Under the pieces are notes generated by a model. The model had not been told where the DNA came from. It saw nothing but the letters and a program-made list of their open reading frames with translations, and did not search any database. Of a DNA stretch of 64,000 nucleotides, positions 42,051 to 50,203 are shown piece by piece. A program made the translations under genes and the position numbers. The stretch covers positions 1 to 64,000 of the forward strand of contig NZ_QOIM01000042.1 of assembly GCF_003323735.1 (NCBI RefSeq), written 5' to 3'. The stretch is from Streptomyces reniochalinae (GTDB lineage: Bacteria; Actinomycetota; Actinomycetes; Streptomycetales; Streptomycetaceae). How positions within the stretch are numbered: position 1 is the stretch's first letter; each line of letters begins with the position of its first letter.

Positions 42051-42644
42051 ATGGCAGCGCGCATCCTCCTCGTCCGGCACGGTCAGACCGAGTGGTCGAT
42101 GACCGGGCAGCACACCGGCAGGACGGACATACCGCTGCTGGACGCGGGCCGCCGCATGGCCAAGCTGCTGGGCGAGCGGCTGCACCGCGCTCCCTGGAAC
42201 GGGCTGCCGGGCGTCGAGGTGCGCACCAGCCCGCTGACCCGGGCCGCCGAGACGTGCACGCTGGCCGGCTTCGACGGCGCCCGCGGCTGGGACGCGCTGA
42301 TGGAGTGGGACTACGGCGACTACGAGGGCCTGACCCCCGAGCAGATCCGCGAGCGGGCGGGCGAGGACTGGTTCATCTGGCGGGACGGCGTCACCGGCGG
42401 CGAGACCCTGGCCGAGGTGGGCGCGCGCGCCGACGAGGTGGTGGACTGGGCCCGTTCGGCCGACCGCGACGTGCTGGTCTTCGCGCACGGCCACATCCTG
42501 CGCGTCCTGGGCGCCCGCTGGCTGGGCTACGACCCCTCCTTCGCGGCCCGTCTCAAGCTGGACCCCGCCTCCCTGTCGGTCCTCGGCTGGGCCTACGGCG
42601 ACCCCGCGGTCGAACGCTGGAACGACACGGGCCACCTCGACTGA
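42051..42644 (+). CDS. histidine phosphatase family protein
   Basis: Predicted phosphatase or phosphoglycerate mutase-like enzyme. The 197-residue protein has the phosphohistidine motif L-V-R-H-G-Q-T-E (His10), a second catalytic region R-T-S-P-L-T-R-A-A-E-T-C, E-W-D-Y-G-D-Y-E-G-L-T and the late His in V-F-A-H-G-H-I-L-R. A GAGAGGT ribosome site precedes the ATG. Substrate is not predictable: relatives act on sugar phosphates, nucleotides or cofactors. Divergent from the nuclease operon and convergent with the HTH/TPR gene. Confidence 0.88.
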   Translation: MAARILLVRHGQTEWSMTGQHTGRTDIPLLDAGRRMAKLLGERLHRAPWNGLPGVEVRTSPLTRAAETCTLAGFDGARGWDALMEWDYGDYEGLTPEQIRERAGEDWFIWRDGVTGGETLAEVGARADEVVDWARSADRDVLVFAHGHILRVLGARWLGYDPSFAARLKLDPASLSVLGWAYGDPAVERWNDTGHLD

Positions 42645-42718
42645 TCCCGGGCCCGCGGAGCCCGAGGTCCCCGCTCTTGGGCCCCGCCCCTGCCTCCGCC
42701 TCCGTCGGCGGCCACCGG

Positions 42719-44173
42719 TCAGGCCGTCGCCGCCGCCTGACGGCTGAGGAAGTCCGCGACGGCCGGCTCGGCGCGGAAGGCGCGCAGCCGGTCGGCCGCC
42801 GCCTGGAGCATCGCGCTGATCCTGGTGGACTGGACGGGCCCGAGGAATTCCAGCGCCCGCGCTCCCGCGGCCGCCGCCTCTTCCACCTCGCCGCGCGCCG
42901 CCAGGTCGCCGGCCAGCTCCGCGGTGAACAGCGCGCGGTTGCGGGTGAAGTGGGGTTTCTGCAGGCGTACGGCCTGTTGGGCGTGGTCCGCCGCCCGGTC
43001 CCACACCCCCAGGGCCGACCAGCACTGCGCCTCCAGGCCCTCCAGCTCCGCCTCGCCGAAGAAGCTCATCCACTCCGGATCGTCGTCGCGGACGCCGCGT
43101 GCGAACAGCCGCTGGGCCCGGGCGAGCGCCTGCCGGCAGCCGGACGTGTCGCCGAGGCCCGCCCAGCCGCCGGCCTCGCGCAGCGCGAGCAGCGACAGCA
43201 GGTGGGGGGAGCCCAGCCCCCTGGCGGCCTGCTGGCCCGCCTGCGCGGCGCGTACCGCCTCGCGGGGGCGGCCCGCGTCCCGGGCGAGGAAGGCCGTGTT
43301 GCAGAAGGCGTGCGCCTCCAGGGCAGGGTCGGCGGCGACGCGTGCGGTGGCCAGCGCCTCCGCGTAGTGGGAGCGGGCGTCGGCGTAGCGTCCTGAGTCG
43401 TGGGCCAGCCAGCCGACGGAGAGGGCGAGTTCGCCCGCGCCCGCGTGCAGCCGGTCGGCGACCGCCTGGCTGCGGGTGCCCGCGTCCAGCAGCTCGTAGG
43501 CGGTACGCAGGGGGCCTGCGGCCCGGTGGTAGAGCCCGGCGCCGCCGTGCCGGTCGTCCAGCAGCCGGATGTGCCGTACGGCTTCTTCGACGGCGCCCGC
43601 TTCGGTGTCCCCCGCGTACGCGGGGCAGGTGGGGCGGTCCGCGGACCAGGCGTGGGGGGCGCCGCCGAGGGAGGCGGTGGCGAGGGCGGCGGATCCGCCC
43701 GTCATGAAAGCGCGACGTAGCACGTCGCTCTCCTCGTCGTACTCGGGACAGTTGGGGAATGCGATGAGACCGGGGCTGTCGGGATGGTCGGTGTGCAGCG
43801 GGAGTTGACCGTGGGTGAGGTCGGCGCAGCGCGCGGTGGACCGGCGGGGCGCTTCTTCCACGGCGTGCGCCCCGCGAGCGCGCGCCGCGCGACCGCGTAC
43901 GGACTCCCGGGGTGCGAAGCCCATGTCCGTCAGCGAAGTGCCGGGGAACATGTGCAGGAACACCCGCTCGTAGGCGTAGTTGGGGCACCTGATCTCGCCC
44001 GACTCGACGCGGCCGATGTACCGCGCGTCGCACGAGACCTGTTCACCGATCTCACGTGCCGAACGGCGCACGTTCGCCGCGAACTCTCCGGGGGAGAGGT
44101 GCCCCCTCAGTGCCCTGAACGCGGTGTTGGGAGTGTGCTGCGGTCGGGGTGACGTTGAGGGTGACGACGCCAT
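42719..44173 (-). CDS. HTH/TPR regulator, NsdA-like
   Basis: Predicted cytosolic developmental regulator. The 484-residue protein has an N-terminal HTH-like region with E-I-G-E-Q-V-S-C-D-A-R-Y-I-G-R-V-E-S-G-E-I-R, a central stretch R-R-A-F-M-T-G-G-S-A-A-L-A-T-A-S-L-G-G, and then repeated helical TPR-type units (A-L-A-T-A-R-V-A-A-D-P, A-V-R-A-A-Q-A-G-Q-Q-A-A). This is the layout of Streptomyces NsdA/NsdB-type negative regulators of sporulation and antibiotic production. The identity with NsdA itself is not claimed. Divergent from a small gene starting at 44344. Confidence 0.78.
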   Translation of the reverse strand: MASSPSTSPRPQHTPNTAFRALRGHLSPGEFAANVRRSAREIGEQVSCDARYIGRVESGEIRCPNYAYERVFLHMFPGTSLTDMGFAPRESVRGRAARARGAHAVEEAPRRSTARCADLTHGQLPLHTDHPDSPGLIAFPNCPEYDEESDVLRRAFMTGGSAALATASLGGAPHAWSADRPTCPAYAGDTEAGAVEEAVRHIRLLDDRHGGAGLYHRAAGPLRTAYELLDAGTRSQAVADRLHAGAGELALSVGWLAHDSGRYADARSHYAEALATARVAADPALEAHAFCNTAFLARDAGRPREAVRAAQAGQQAARGLGSPHLLSLLALREAGGWAGLGDTSGCRQALARAQRLFARGVRDDDPEWMSFFGEAELEGLEAQCWSALGVWDRAADHAQQAVRLQKPHFTRNRALFTAELAGDLAARGEVEEAAAAGARALEFLGPVQSTRISAMLQAAADRLRAFRAEPAVADFLSRQAAATA

Positions 44174-44343
44174 GGCGGAAACGTACCGGCTGTGACGGGT
44201 CCGACACCGAGGGTTTGGCTACAAACGGGATATCTCACCCTGCTTCTGCCATGAAGTGCCATCCAATGCGCTGGTTCGCCGCCGTAGCCGTTGACGAAAA
44301 AAGCCGTTGGACCAAGCACAGCGACCGCGAGGAGGGGTCTGAG

Positions 44344-44745
44344 TTGTCGGACAGTGGCGAAGGCAGCCGCACTACTGGCGCCGGACCGGTACCCGAACCC
44401 TGCGACCTGGTGACCGTGCCCGCGCGGCACGGGCTGGAGGCGGCGGACATCCTCAGGCTCAGGGACGGGGTCGGACCCGTGCTGCACGACCGCTCCGGGG
44501 ACACCCTCGGTTTCCTCGTCCCGCCCGGGACGGCGGACTGCTGGGACCTGCCGGGCAGCGCCTGTACGCAGACGTACGTGCGCGAGGCCCGCGCCGTGGC
44601 GAGCGCGGCCGGCGAACCGCCCGTGGCCGGCACCGGATGGCTGGTGCCGCCCTCCGTGGCGTACGCGCACGCGACCGAGCCGGCGGAGCTGCGGGCGGCG
44701 CTGGGCGAGGCCGCCCGCACGATCGAGGCCGCGAGCCGGGTCTGA
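44344..44745 (+). CDS. small hypothetical protein divergent from the NsdA-like regulator
   Basis: 133 residues if started at TTG 44344, which is preceded at ideal distance by GAGGAGGGG; an open frame runs further upstream but its ATG codons lack ribosome sites. The protein contains L-V-T-V-P-A-R-H-G-L-E-A-A-D-I-L-R-L-R-D-G-V-G-P-V-L-H-D and a C-terminal helical region, with two cysteines in D-C-W-D-L-P-G-S-A-C. Function unknown. Genes of this size are often found beside such HTH/TPR regulators, and the pair may act together. Confidence 0.65.
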   Translation: MSDSGEGSRTTGAGPVPEPCDLVTVPARHGLEAADILRLRDGVGPVLHDRSGDTLGFLVPPGTADCWDLPGSACTQTYVREARAVASAAGEPPVAGTGWLVPPSVAYAHATEPAELRAALGEAARTIEAASRV

Positions 44746-44889
44746 CCGTGGCTCGCGGCGCGGTGTGCGAAGAGTGCTCTGTCGACACAGGTGGTCGGGT
44801 CGGGGTGCTGAGGGCGCCGTCCTGTCACCGTCGCCTTTGTGGCCGGTCCCGGTGGACCGCGCGGAGCCCTCAGCCGGGCGTGCGGGGCG

Positions 44890-45315
44890 TCAGCGGCCGT
44901 AGGCTCCGCCCCGCAGCGCGCGGGTGCCGCCGGGGCAGGCCATGGTCACGCGCTTGGATCCGGAGAGCACCGGGGTGACGTACCTGACCCGGTTCGAGCA
45001 GTCGACGAACACGCGGTAGGCACTGCCCGAGCAGGAGATGGCGAAGTACCGCCCCGAGATGCCGGCGTTCCAGCAGCGCAGCGACGCGGCCTTCGACGGG
45101 GCGGCGGCGCCGTATCGGCCCGACTTGTGCGCGACGCCCTTCGTGGTGCGGCCCGAGCGGGAGTCCTTGGCCGTGAAGTGGGCGTCCGCCGCCACTTGCG
45201 CGGTCTGCGGCGCGGCCGGCGCGGATGCCGTCGCGGAGGGGGCCATGGCCCCGCCGAATCCGAGCGCCAGCAGTGCGCTCGTACCCAGGACAGCCAGTGA
45301 ATTACGAACCGTCAT
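44890..45315 (-). CDS. small secreted protein of unknown function
   Basis: 141 residues. A signal peptide of about 30 residues (hydrophobic L-A-V-L-G-T-S-A-L-L-A-L-G-F-G-G, then A-T-A-S-A) is followed by a basic mature part with four cysteines (L-R-C-W-N, A-I-S-C-S, F-V-D-C-S, T-M-A-C-P-G-G), suggesting two disulphides. No catalytic motif is recognised. Divergent from the methyltransferase-like gene across an AT-richer 379-bp gap that probably holds its promoter. Confidence 0.7.
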   Translation of the reverse strand: MTVRNSLAVLGTSALLALGFGGAMAPSATASAPAAPQTAQVAADAHFTAKDSRSGRTTKGVAHKSGRYGAAAPSKAASLRCWNAGISGRYFAISCSGSAYRVFVDCSNRVRYVTPVLSGSKRVTMACPGGTRALRGGAYGR

Positions 45316-45694
45316 TCGCGTGTTCCATTTCTTTGTGTCGCGCGGCCTGTGCGGCCGTTCACTCGGTTTTCGAGCGACAGGAAAAGAATCGACGCGGAAG
45401 AATGGGGAATCAATAATTCCCCGCTCCTAATATGATATTTGTGCTGGTCGGCGGCGTGACGATGCGCCTTTCCGTGCGCCAGAAGAAACGATTCGGTGCT
45501 TCGGTGGGTACGTCTGGAGAATCATGCATGTGGGTGACGCTCCTGGCCATGGATCCACGCCTTTCCGCGTCGGCGAGGGAATCTTTTTCCGTCACAGAAA
45601 TCACACGGCCCGATATGCGGCGGCACAGAATGCCACCGCGTCCGACACGTGGGCGGGGCTGAGACCGCCGCGGCCCGTGGCGGATACTGGGGGC
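45316..45694. other. intergenic region, AT-richer than surroundings
   Basis: About 380 bp between two divergent genes, with noticeably more A/T near 45400-45620. A 76-codon open frame at 45432-45662 lacks a ribosome site and third-position bias and is not called. Likely promoter region for both neighbours. Confidence 0.5.
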
Positions 45695-46552
45695 ATGGCA
45701 CGCGGTGAGAGACGACGGGGGCGGGACGCCGTCGTCGCCCAGGTCGACGGCGGCACCGCCTCGCTGGTGCCCGACCCGGACCGCCCCCGCGCCTGGTCCC
45801 TGCTGCTGCACGACGCGCCCCAGTCGCACGTCGACCTCGACGACCCCACCCACCTCGGCTTCGAGTACCAGCGCAGACTCGGCCACGTCGTCGACCTCCT
45901 CGCCCCGCCGGGACGGCCCGTGAACGCGCTGCACCTGGGCGGCGGCGCCCTCACACTGGCCCGCTACCTCGCCGCCACCCGCCCCCGCTCCACCCAGCAG
46001 GTGATCGAGGTGGATCCGGCACTGACCCGACTGGTGCGCTCCCACCTGCCCCTGGCGAAGGAGTGGCGGATCCGGGTACGCGGCGGCGACGCGCGCGAGG
46101 GGCTGGCCAAACTGCCGCCGGGGTGGGCCGACCTCGTCATCGCGGACGTCTTCAGCGGCGCCCGCACCCCCGCCCACCTCACCAGCACCGAGTTCCTGCA
46201 CCAGGTGCGGCGCGTGCTGCGGCCCGGCGGCTGGTACGCGGCGAACATCGCCGACGGCGCGCCACTGGCCCATCTGCGCGCCCAGATCGCGACCTGCGCC
46301 ACCGCCTTCGGCCGGCAGTGCGTGCTGGCCGACCCGGCGGTGCTGCGCGGACGCCGGTTCGGCAACACCGTGCTGCTGGCAGCCGACGACCCGCTTCCCG
46401 TCGCCGAGTTGACCCGGCGCACGGCGGGCGACCCGCATCCGGGGCGGGTGGAGTCGGGCCGTGCGCTGGACGCCTTCACCGGCGGGGCACGGCCGGTCAC
46501 CGACGCCACGGCGAAGGCGTCCCCGCCACCGCCAGAGGGCACGTTCGGCTGA
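45695..46552 (+). CDS. spermidine synthase-like methyltransferase-fold protein
   Basis: The 285-residue protein has the Rossmann-like core of polyamine synthases: H-L-G-G-G-A-L-T-L-A-R-Y-L-A, a strand ending in acid (Q-V-I-E-V-D-P-A-L), D-L-V-I-A-D-V-F-S-G and V-L-R-P-G-G-W-Y-A-A-N-I. The N-terminal Q-S-H-V-D-L-D-D-P fits the spermidine-synthase start (related to Q-S-x-V). There is no membrane segment, unlike the fused-transporter type. Whether it makes a polyamine or has another aminopropyl or methyl transfer role is unknown. Confidence 0.75.
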   Translation: MARGERRRGRDAVVAQVDGGTASLVPDPDRPRAWSLLLHDAPQSHVDLDDPTHLGFEYQRRLGHVVDLLAPPGRPVNALHLGGGALTLARYLAATRPRSTQQVIEVDPALTRLVRSHLPLAKEWRIRVRGGDAREGLAKLPPGWADLVIADVFSGARTPAHLTSTEFLHQVRRVLRPGGWYAANIADGAPLAHLRAQIATCATAFGRQCVLADPAVLRGRRFGNTVLLAADDPLPVAELTRRTAGDPHPGRVESGRALDAFTGGARPVTDATAKASPPPPEGTFG

Positions 46553-46573
46553 GCCCCCGAGCGCGCCCGCCGG

Positions 46574-47137
46574 TCAGCCGTCGAACGTCTCGATGCGCGG
46601 ACGGGCCTCGTCCCAGCGGCAGAAGACCGACGAGGACGTGGCGCCCGAGGTGAACGTCACCCTGATGTAGCCCTGGTTGTGCCACACCTTCATCTCCCAG
46701 CCGGGATCGGGCGTCGCCGACACCAGCGTGGCGGAGTCGGCCCCCATGTCGAAGACGGCCCTGCCGCCGCGTACGGTCGCGCCCTCGACCTGCCCGGTGC
46801 CGCCCCGCCCCCGCTCGGGACCCGCCGAGGTCGGCCGGGGCTTCGTGGACGGGGTCCGCCGCGGTGCGCGGTGCGGCTTCCCGGAGGGCGAGGGCGAAGC
46901 GGAGGGGGTGTGCGGCCTGGGGCGGTGGGTCGAGGAGGCACGGGGCGCGGCGCCCGCGCCGGAAGCGCCCGCCTCGGGAGCGTCCGAGACGGGCAGCGCA
47001 CGCGGCGGTTCGTAGGAGGTGTCGTCCAGCACCGTGTGCACGCCGAACCAGGAGAGGGTCGTGGCGGCGCCGGTGGCGAGCGTCCACGCGAGGGCGTGCG
47101 TCCCGCGCGGTCTGCGGAGTCGTCCGGTGCGCTGCAT
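46574..47137 (-). CDS. membrane-anchored protein of unknown function
   Basis: 187 residues: a basic N-terminus, one span (W-T-L-A-T-G-A-A-T-T-L-S-W-F-G-V), a long Pro/Ser/Arg-rich linker (about residues 40-115) and a small C-terminal beta-rich domain (V-W-H-N-Q-G-Y-I-R-V-T-F-T-S-G, then W-D-E). This looks like an exported domain held away from the membrane. AGGTGA precedes the start. It is divergent from the response regulator gene, with 44 bp between, so the two-component system may respond to or control it. Confidence 0.65.
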   Translation of the reverse strand: MQRTGRLRRPRGTHALAWTLATGAATTLSWFGVHTVLDDTSYEPPRALPVSDAPEAGASGAGAAPRASSTHRPRPHTPSASPSPSGKPHRAPRRTPSTKPRPTSAGPERGRGGTGQVEGATVRGGRAVFDMGADSATLVSATPDPGWEMKVWHNQGYIRVTFTSGATSSSVFCRWDEARPRIETFDG

Positions 47138-47181
47138 CCCCGTCACCTTAGGGGGCGCCCGGATGCCGTACGGTTCCGCCC

Positions 47182-47919
47182 ATGGCAAGTGTGCTCGTGG
47201 TCGAGGACGACCAGTTCGTGCGCTCCGCCCTCATCCGGCACCTGACCGAGGCGGCCCACACGGTCCGCAGCGTGGGCACGGCGCTGGAGGCCCTGCGCGA
47301 GGTGGCGCAGGTCGGTTTCGACGTGGTCGTCCTCGACCTCGGGCTGCCGGACCTCGACGGCGCCGAGGCGCTGAAGATGCTGCGCGGCGTCACCGACGTG
47401 CCGGTGATCATCGCCACGGCGCGGGACGACGAGGCCGAGATCGTCAGGCTGCTGAACGCGGGCGCCGACGACTACCTGGTCAAACCGTTCTCCGTCGCCC
47501 ACCTGTCGGCCCGGATGGCGGCGGTGCTGCGCCGTACCCGCACCTCCACCGCAGGCGGCGACGGTGCCGGGGACGCCGTGATCCGGGTGGGCGGCCTCGC
47601 CATCGACCCGCTGCGCCGTATGGCACAGCTGGAGGGCGTGCTGCTCGACCTGACCCGCCGCGAGTTCGACCTGCTGGCCTTCCTGGCGCGCCGCCCCGGC
47701 GTCGTGGTCGCGCGCAAGGAGCTGCTGGCCGAGGTGTGGCAGCTCAGTTACGGGGACGACCAGACCATCGACGTCCACTTGTCATGGCTGCGGCGGAAGT
47801 TGGGGGAGACGGCCGCCAAGCCGCGCTACCTGCACACCCTGCGCGGAGTCGGCGTCAAACTGGAGCCCCCCGCCACCGCGCCCGCTGCCCCGCCCCCTGG
47901 CGAGGGCGGGCCCACGTGA
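47182..47919 (+). CDS. OmpR-family response regulator
   Basis: Predicted DNA-binding regulator phosphorylated by the kinase encoded next. The 245-residue protein has a receiver domain with acidic pocket E8-D9-D10, phospho-acceptor Asp52 in V-L-D-L-G-L-P-D, Lys101 in L-V-K-P-F, and a C-terminal winged helix with L-T-R-R-E-F-D-L-L and the R-G-V-G-V-K end. The stop overlaps the kinase gene's GTG (GTGA). The target genes are unknown. Confidence 0.92.
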   Translation: MASVLVVEDDQFVRSALIRHLTEAAHTVRSVGTALEALREVAQVGFDVVVLDLGLPDLDGAEALKMLRGVTDVPVIIATARDDEAEIVRLLNAGADDYLVKPFSVAHLSARMAAVLRRTRTSTAGGDGAGDAVIRVGGLAIDPLRRMAQLEGVLLDLTRREFDLLAFLARRPGVVVARKELLAEVWQLSYGDDQTIDVHLSWLRRKLGETAAKPRYLHTLRGVGVKLEPPATAPAAPPPGEGGPT

Positions 47920-49334
47920 GATGGGCCCTGGTGAAGGTCTGCCTCGCCGTGACCGCGATGGTGGTGGTGGCCTTCGCCGTCCCACTGGCCCTCGTCGTCA
48001 AGGAGACCGCCAGGGACCGGGCCTTCGCCGGCGCCGAACGCCGGGCCTCCGCCATCGGCCCCGCCCTCGCCATCACCCGCGACCGCCGCCAGCTCCAGCG
48101 CGCCGTCGCCATCACCCAGGCCGGCGCCGAGGGGCGCGTCGCCGTCCACGTACCCGCCGAGACGGGGAAGAACGGCGCCAGGAGCGGCCCCATACGCGTC
48201 GGCCACAGCCGGGCACCCCGCGCCCGGCTCGCGGCGGCACGCCGCCTCGGCCGAGCCACCACCGTCGAGGTCGGCGGCGGCTACACGCTCCTGCGGCCCA
48301 CCGCCGTGACGGGCGGCGTCGCCGTCATCGAGGTCTTCGTACCGGACGACGAGGTCACCCACGGCGTCGCCACCTCCTGGATCGTGCTCGCCGGCGTCGG
48401 CCTCGCACTGATCGTCGGCTCGGTCGCGGTCGCCGACCGGCTCGGCACCCGCATGGTGCGGCCCGCCGAACGGCTCGCGGGCGCCGCGCACGACCTCGGC
48501 GAGGGGCAACTGGACGTGCGGGTGCCCGAAGAAGGGCCGACCGAACTGCGCTCCGCCGCCACCGCCTTCAACTCCATGGCCGACCACGTCGTCCAACTCC
48601 TGGCCAACGAGCGGGAACTGGCCGCCGACCTCTCCCACCGGCTGCGCACCCCGCTGACCGTCCTGCGCCTGAACGCCGCCTCCCTCGGCGAGGGCGACAC
48701 CGCCGAGCAGACCCGGGCCGCCGTCGCACAGCTGGAAGGCGAGGTCGACACCATCATCGCCACCGCTCGCGAACAGAAAGCACTCGCGCCCCACGCCGCC
48801 TCCTCCGCCACCTGCGACGCGGCCGAGGTCGTCCGCGAACGGATGGCCTTCTGGTCGGCGCTGGCCGAGGACGAGAGCCGTGAGGCGCGGGTCGCCGGGG
48901 TGGAGCGTCCCGTACGGGTGCCGGTCGCCCGCGCCGAGCTGGCCGCGGCCGTCGACGCACTGCTGGGCAACGTCTTCCGGCACACCCCCGAAGGCACCGC
49001 CTTCGCCGTCGACCTGCACAGCGGCGGCCCCGCGAGCGAGGCCGCCATCTTGCTGGTCTCCGACGCGGGCAGCGGCATCACCGACCCCGACGCCGCGCTG
49101 CGCCGTGGCCACGGCCACGGCGGCCCCGGCTCCACGGGGCTCGGCCTGGACATCGTGCGCCGCGTCGCCGAATCCACCGGCGGCGACGTGCGGCTCGGCC
49201 GCTCGGTGCTCGGCGGCACGGAGGTACGGGTGTGGCTCGCACTCCGCGGTGCCGCGCCCGGCGACGGGGCCCGCCGGGTCAGCCACCGGCTCCGCCGCGG
49301 CGCACGGCGCGCTCGACTCGCGCGCCGTGCGTGA
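47916..49334 (+). CDS. sensor histidine kinase (HAMP-type)
   Basis: Partner kinase, 472 residues. An N-terminal span (about residues 8-28), a short extracytoplasmic region, a second span (W-I-V-L-A-G-V-G-L-A-L-I-V-G-S-V-A-V) and a HAMP domain lead to the phospho-acceptor motif L-S-H-R-L-R-T-P-L (His241), the N box L-L-G-N-V-F-R-H-T, and the G box (D-A-G-S-G-I, then G-S-T-G-L-G-L). The C-terminal tail is Arg-rich. Start GTG 47916 overlaps the regulator gene stop, so the two are co-translated. Confidence 0.92.
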   Translation: MRWALVKVCLAVTAMVVVAFAVPLALVVKETARDRAFAGAERRASAIGPALAITRDRRQLQRAVAITQAGAEGRVAVHVPAETGKNGARSGPIRVGHSRAPRARLAAARRLGRATTVEVGGGYTLLRPTAVTGGVAVIEVFVPDDEVTHGVATSWIVLAGVGLALIVGSVAVADRLGTRMVRPAERLAGAAHDLGEGQLDVRVPEEGPTELRSAATAFNSMADHVVQLLANERELAADLSHRLRTPLTVLRLNAASLGEGDTAEQTRAAVAQLEGEVDTIIATAREQKALAPHAASSATCDAAEVVRERMAFWSALAEDESREARVAGVERPVRVPVARAELAAAVDALLGNVFRHTPEGTAFAVDLHSGGPASEAAILLVSDAGSGITDPDAALRRGHGHGGPGSTGLGLDIVRRVAESTGGDVRLGRSVLGGTEVRVWLALRGAAPGDGARRVSHRLRRGARRARLARRA

Positions 49335-49639
49335 GGGACGTCGCGGCGCGGTTGCGCGGCGCCTGGGCGCCGCGCCCCTGGGAGGTGCCGCGTTCGACGC
49401 CTGCCTGCTCCCTCCCTCAGGCGTCCGCCTGTGCGGGGGTGCGCTGCCGCGCGGGGATGTTGCGGCGCCGGGGACCGCCGTCTGGCGGGGACGCGTGCCC
49501 CCGTGCGGGGGCGCTGCCGCGCGGGCCGTCGCCGTGGGTGGGGATGCTGGTGTGCGGGGAACGCGACCCGTGCGTGGGAACGCCGCCGGGTCCGGCCCGT
49601 GGGGCGGGCCGGACCCGGCGGCGTGCGGGTGCGCGGTGC
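49335..49639. other. intergenic stretch with direct repeats and a terminator
   Basis: 305 bp with no convincing gene. It holds two imperfect copies of a GTGCGGGGG(T)GCGCTGCCGCG element (about 49433 and 49515) and, at the end, a long terminator hairpin listed separately. Confidence 0.5.
49580..49624. terminator. terminator after the chaplin gene
   Basis: A perfect 20-bp stem centred on a TGGGG loop, lying 16 bp after the chaplin stop codon (minus strand), and also facing the end of the kinase gene. No T-run. Confidence 0.85.
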
Positions 49640-49870
49640 TTACTTGTTGGCGCAGGCGTTGCCCGCGGCGGGGTTCAGCAGGCCGATGACGTCGATCGAG
49701 TTGCCGCAGACGTTGGCACCGACGTTGACCGGAACCTGGACGACGTTCCCGCTGAGGACACCCGGGGAGTTGGCGGCGCCACCCTGGGCACCGGCGTCGG
49801 CGGCCGCGGCGGAGGCACCGCCCAGGACGAGGGCGGCGGCGAAAGCGGCCGTGGTCACGGAACGAAGCAT
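49640..49870 (-). CDS. short chaplin (hydrophobic spore-surface protein)
   Basis: 76 residues: a signal peptide (about 25 residues, A-A-F-A-A-A-L-V-L-G-G-A-S-A-A-A-A), then one chaplin domain with N-S-P-G-V-L-S-G-N-V-V-Q-V-P-V-N-V, two cysteines (C-G-N-S-I-D-V-I-G-L-L-N-P-A-A-G-N-A-C) that form the usual disulphide, and a charged end. Short chaplins such as ChpE-ChpH assemble amyloid fibres that lower surface tension and coat aerial hyphae. Expression is usually developmental; a long inverted repeat lies in the divergent control region. Confidence 0.93.
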   Translation of the reverse strand: MLRSVTTAAFAAALVLGGASAAAADAGAQGGAANSPGVLSGNVVQVPVNVGANVCGNSIDVIGLLNPAAGNACANK

Positions 49871-50203
49871 GGTGTTTCTTCTTTCAGGAGACAGACAACT
49901 TGCGCTTGGGCACCATCCACGCACAGCGGGCGCGGTGCCGTCGTTGTGACTTTCCGACCGTCGCCCGCGCGTCACCCCACGGAGGGGTGCGTTCCGTGGC
50001 GTTCGGAGCAACGCGGCTCCGGTCCGGGCGGCGGAACGCTGCCCGCGGCCTGTTCCGGGCCGCCGCTCCTGAGGGGGCCCTTTCGGTTTCCTTAAGCGCG
50101 CCCTAAGGAAACCGGCCGAAGTCCGCAACACGGCATTCGTCCGTTTCACCGCGGCTAGCGTGCTGGCCGTTCCCGTCCCCCACCTCAGCGAGGCATCGAC
50201 GCG
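49871..50203. other. divergent control region between chaplin and GH18 genes
   Basis: 333 bp containing promoters for both genes. It includes an 11-bp inverted repeat (listed separately). No gene was recognised. Confidence 0.55.
50084..50114. promoter_or_regulatory. 11-bp inverted repeat, candidate operator
   Basis: CGGTTTCCTTA at 50084-50094 and TAAGGAAACCG at 50104-50114 are perfect inverted copies with a 9-base spacer, in the chaplin/GH18 control region. The half-site is AT-rich for this genome. A dimeric regulator could bind it; a transcript hairpin is also possible. Confidence 0.5.

Noticed and set aside
45432..45662. 76-codon open frame in the gap before the spermidine-synthase-like gene
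   Set aside because: No ribosome site, no G/C third-position bias and no recognisable protein pattern; the region looks like promoter sequence.
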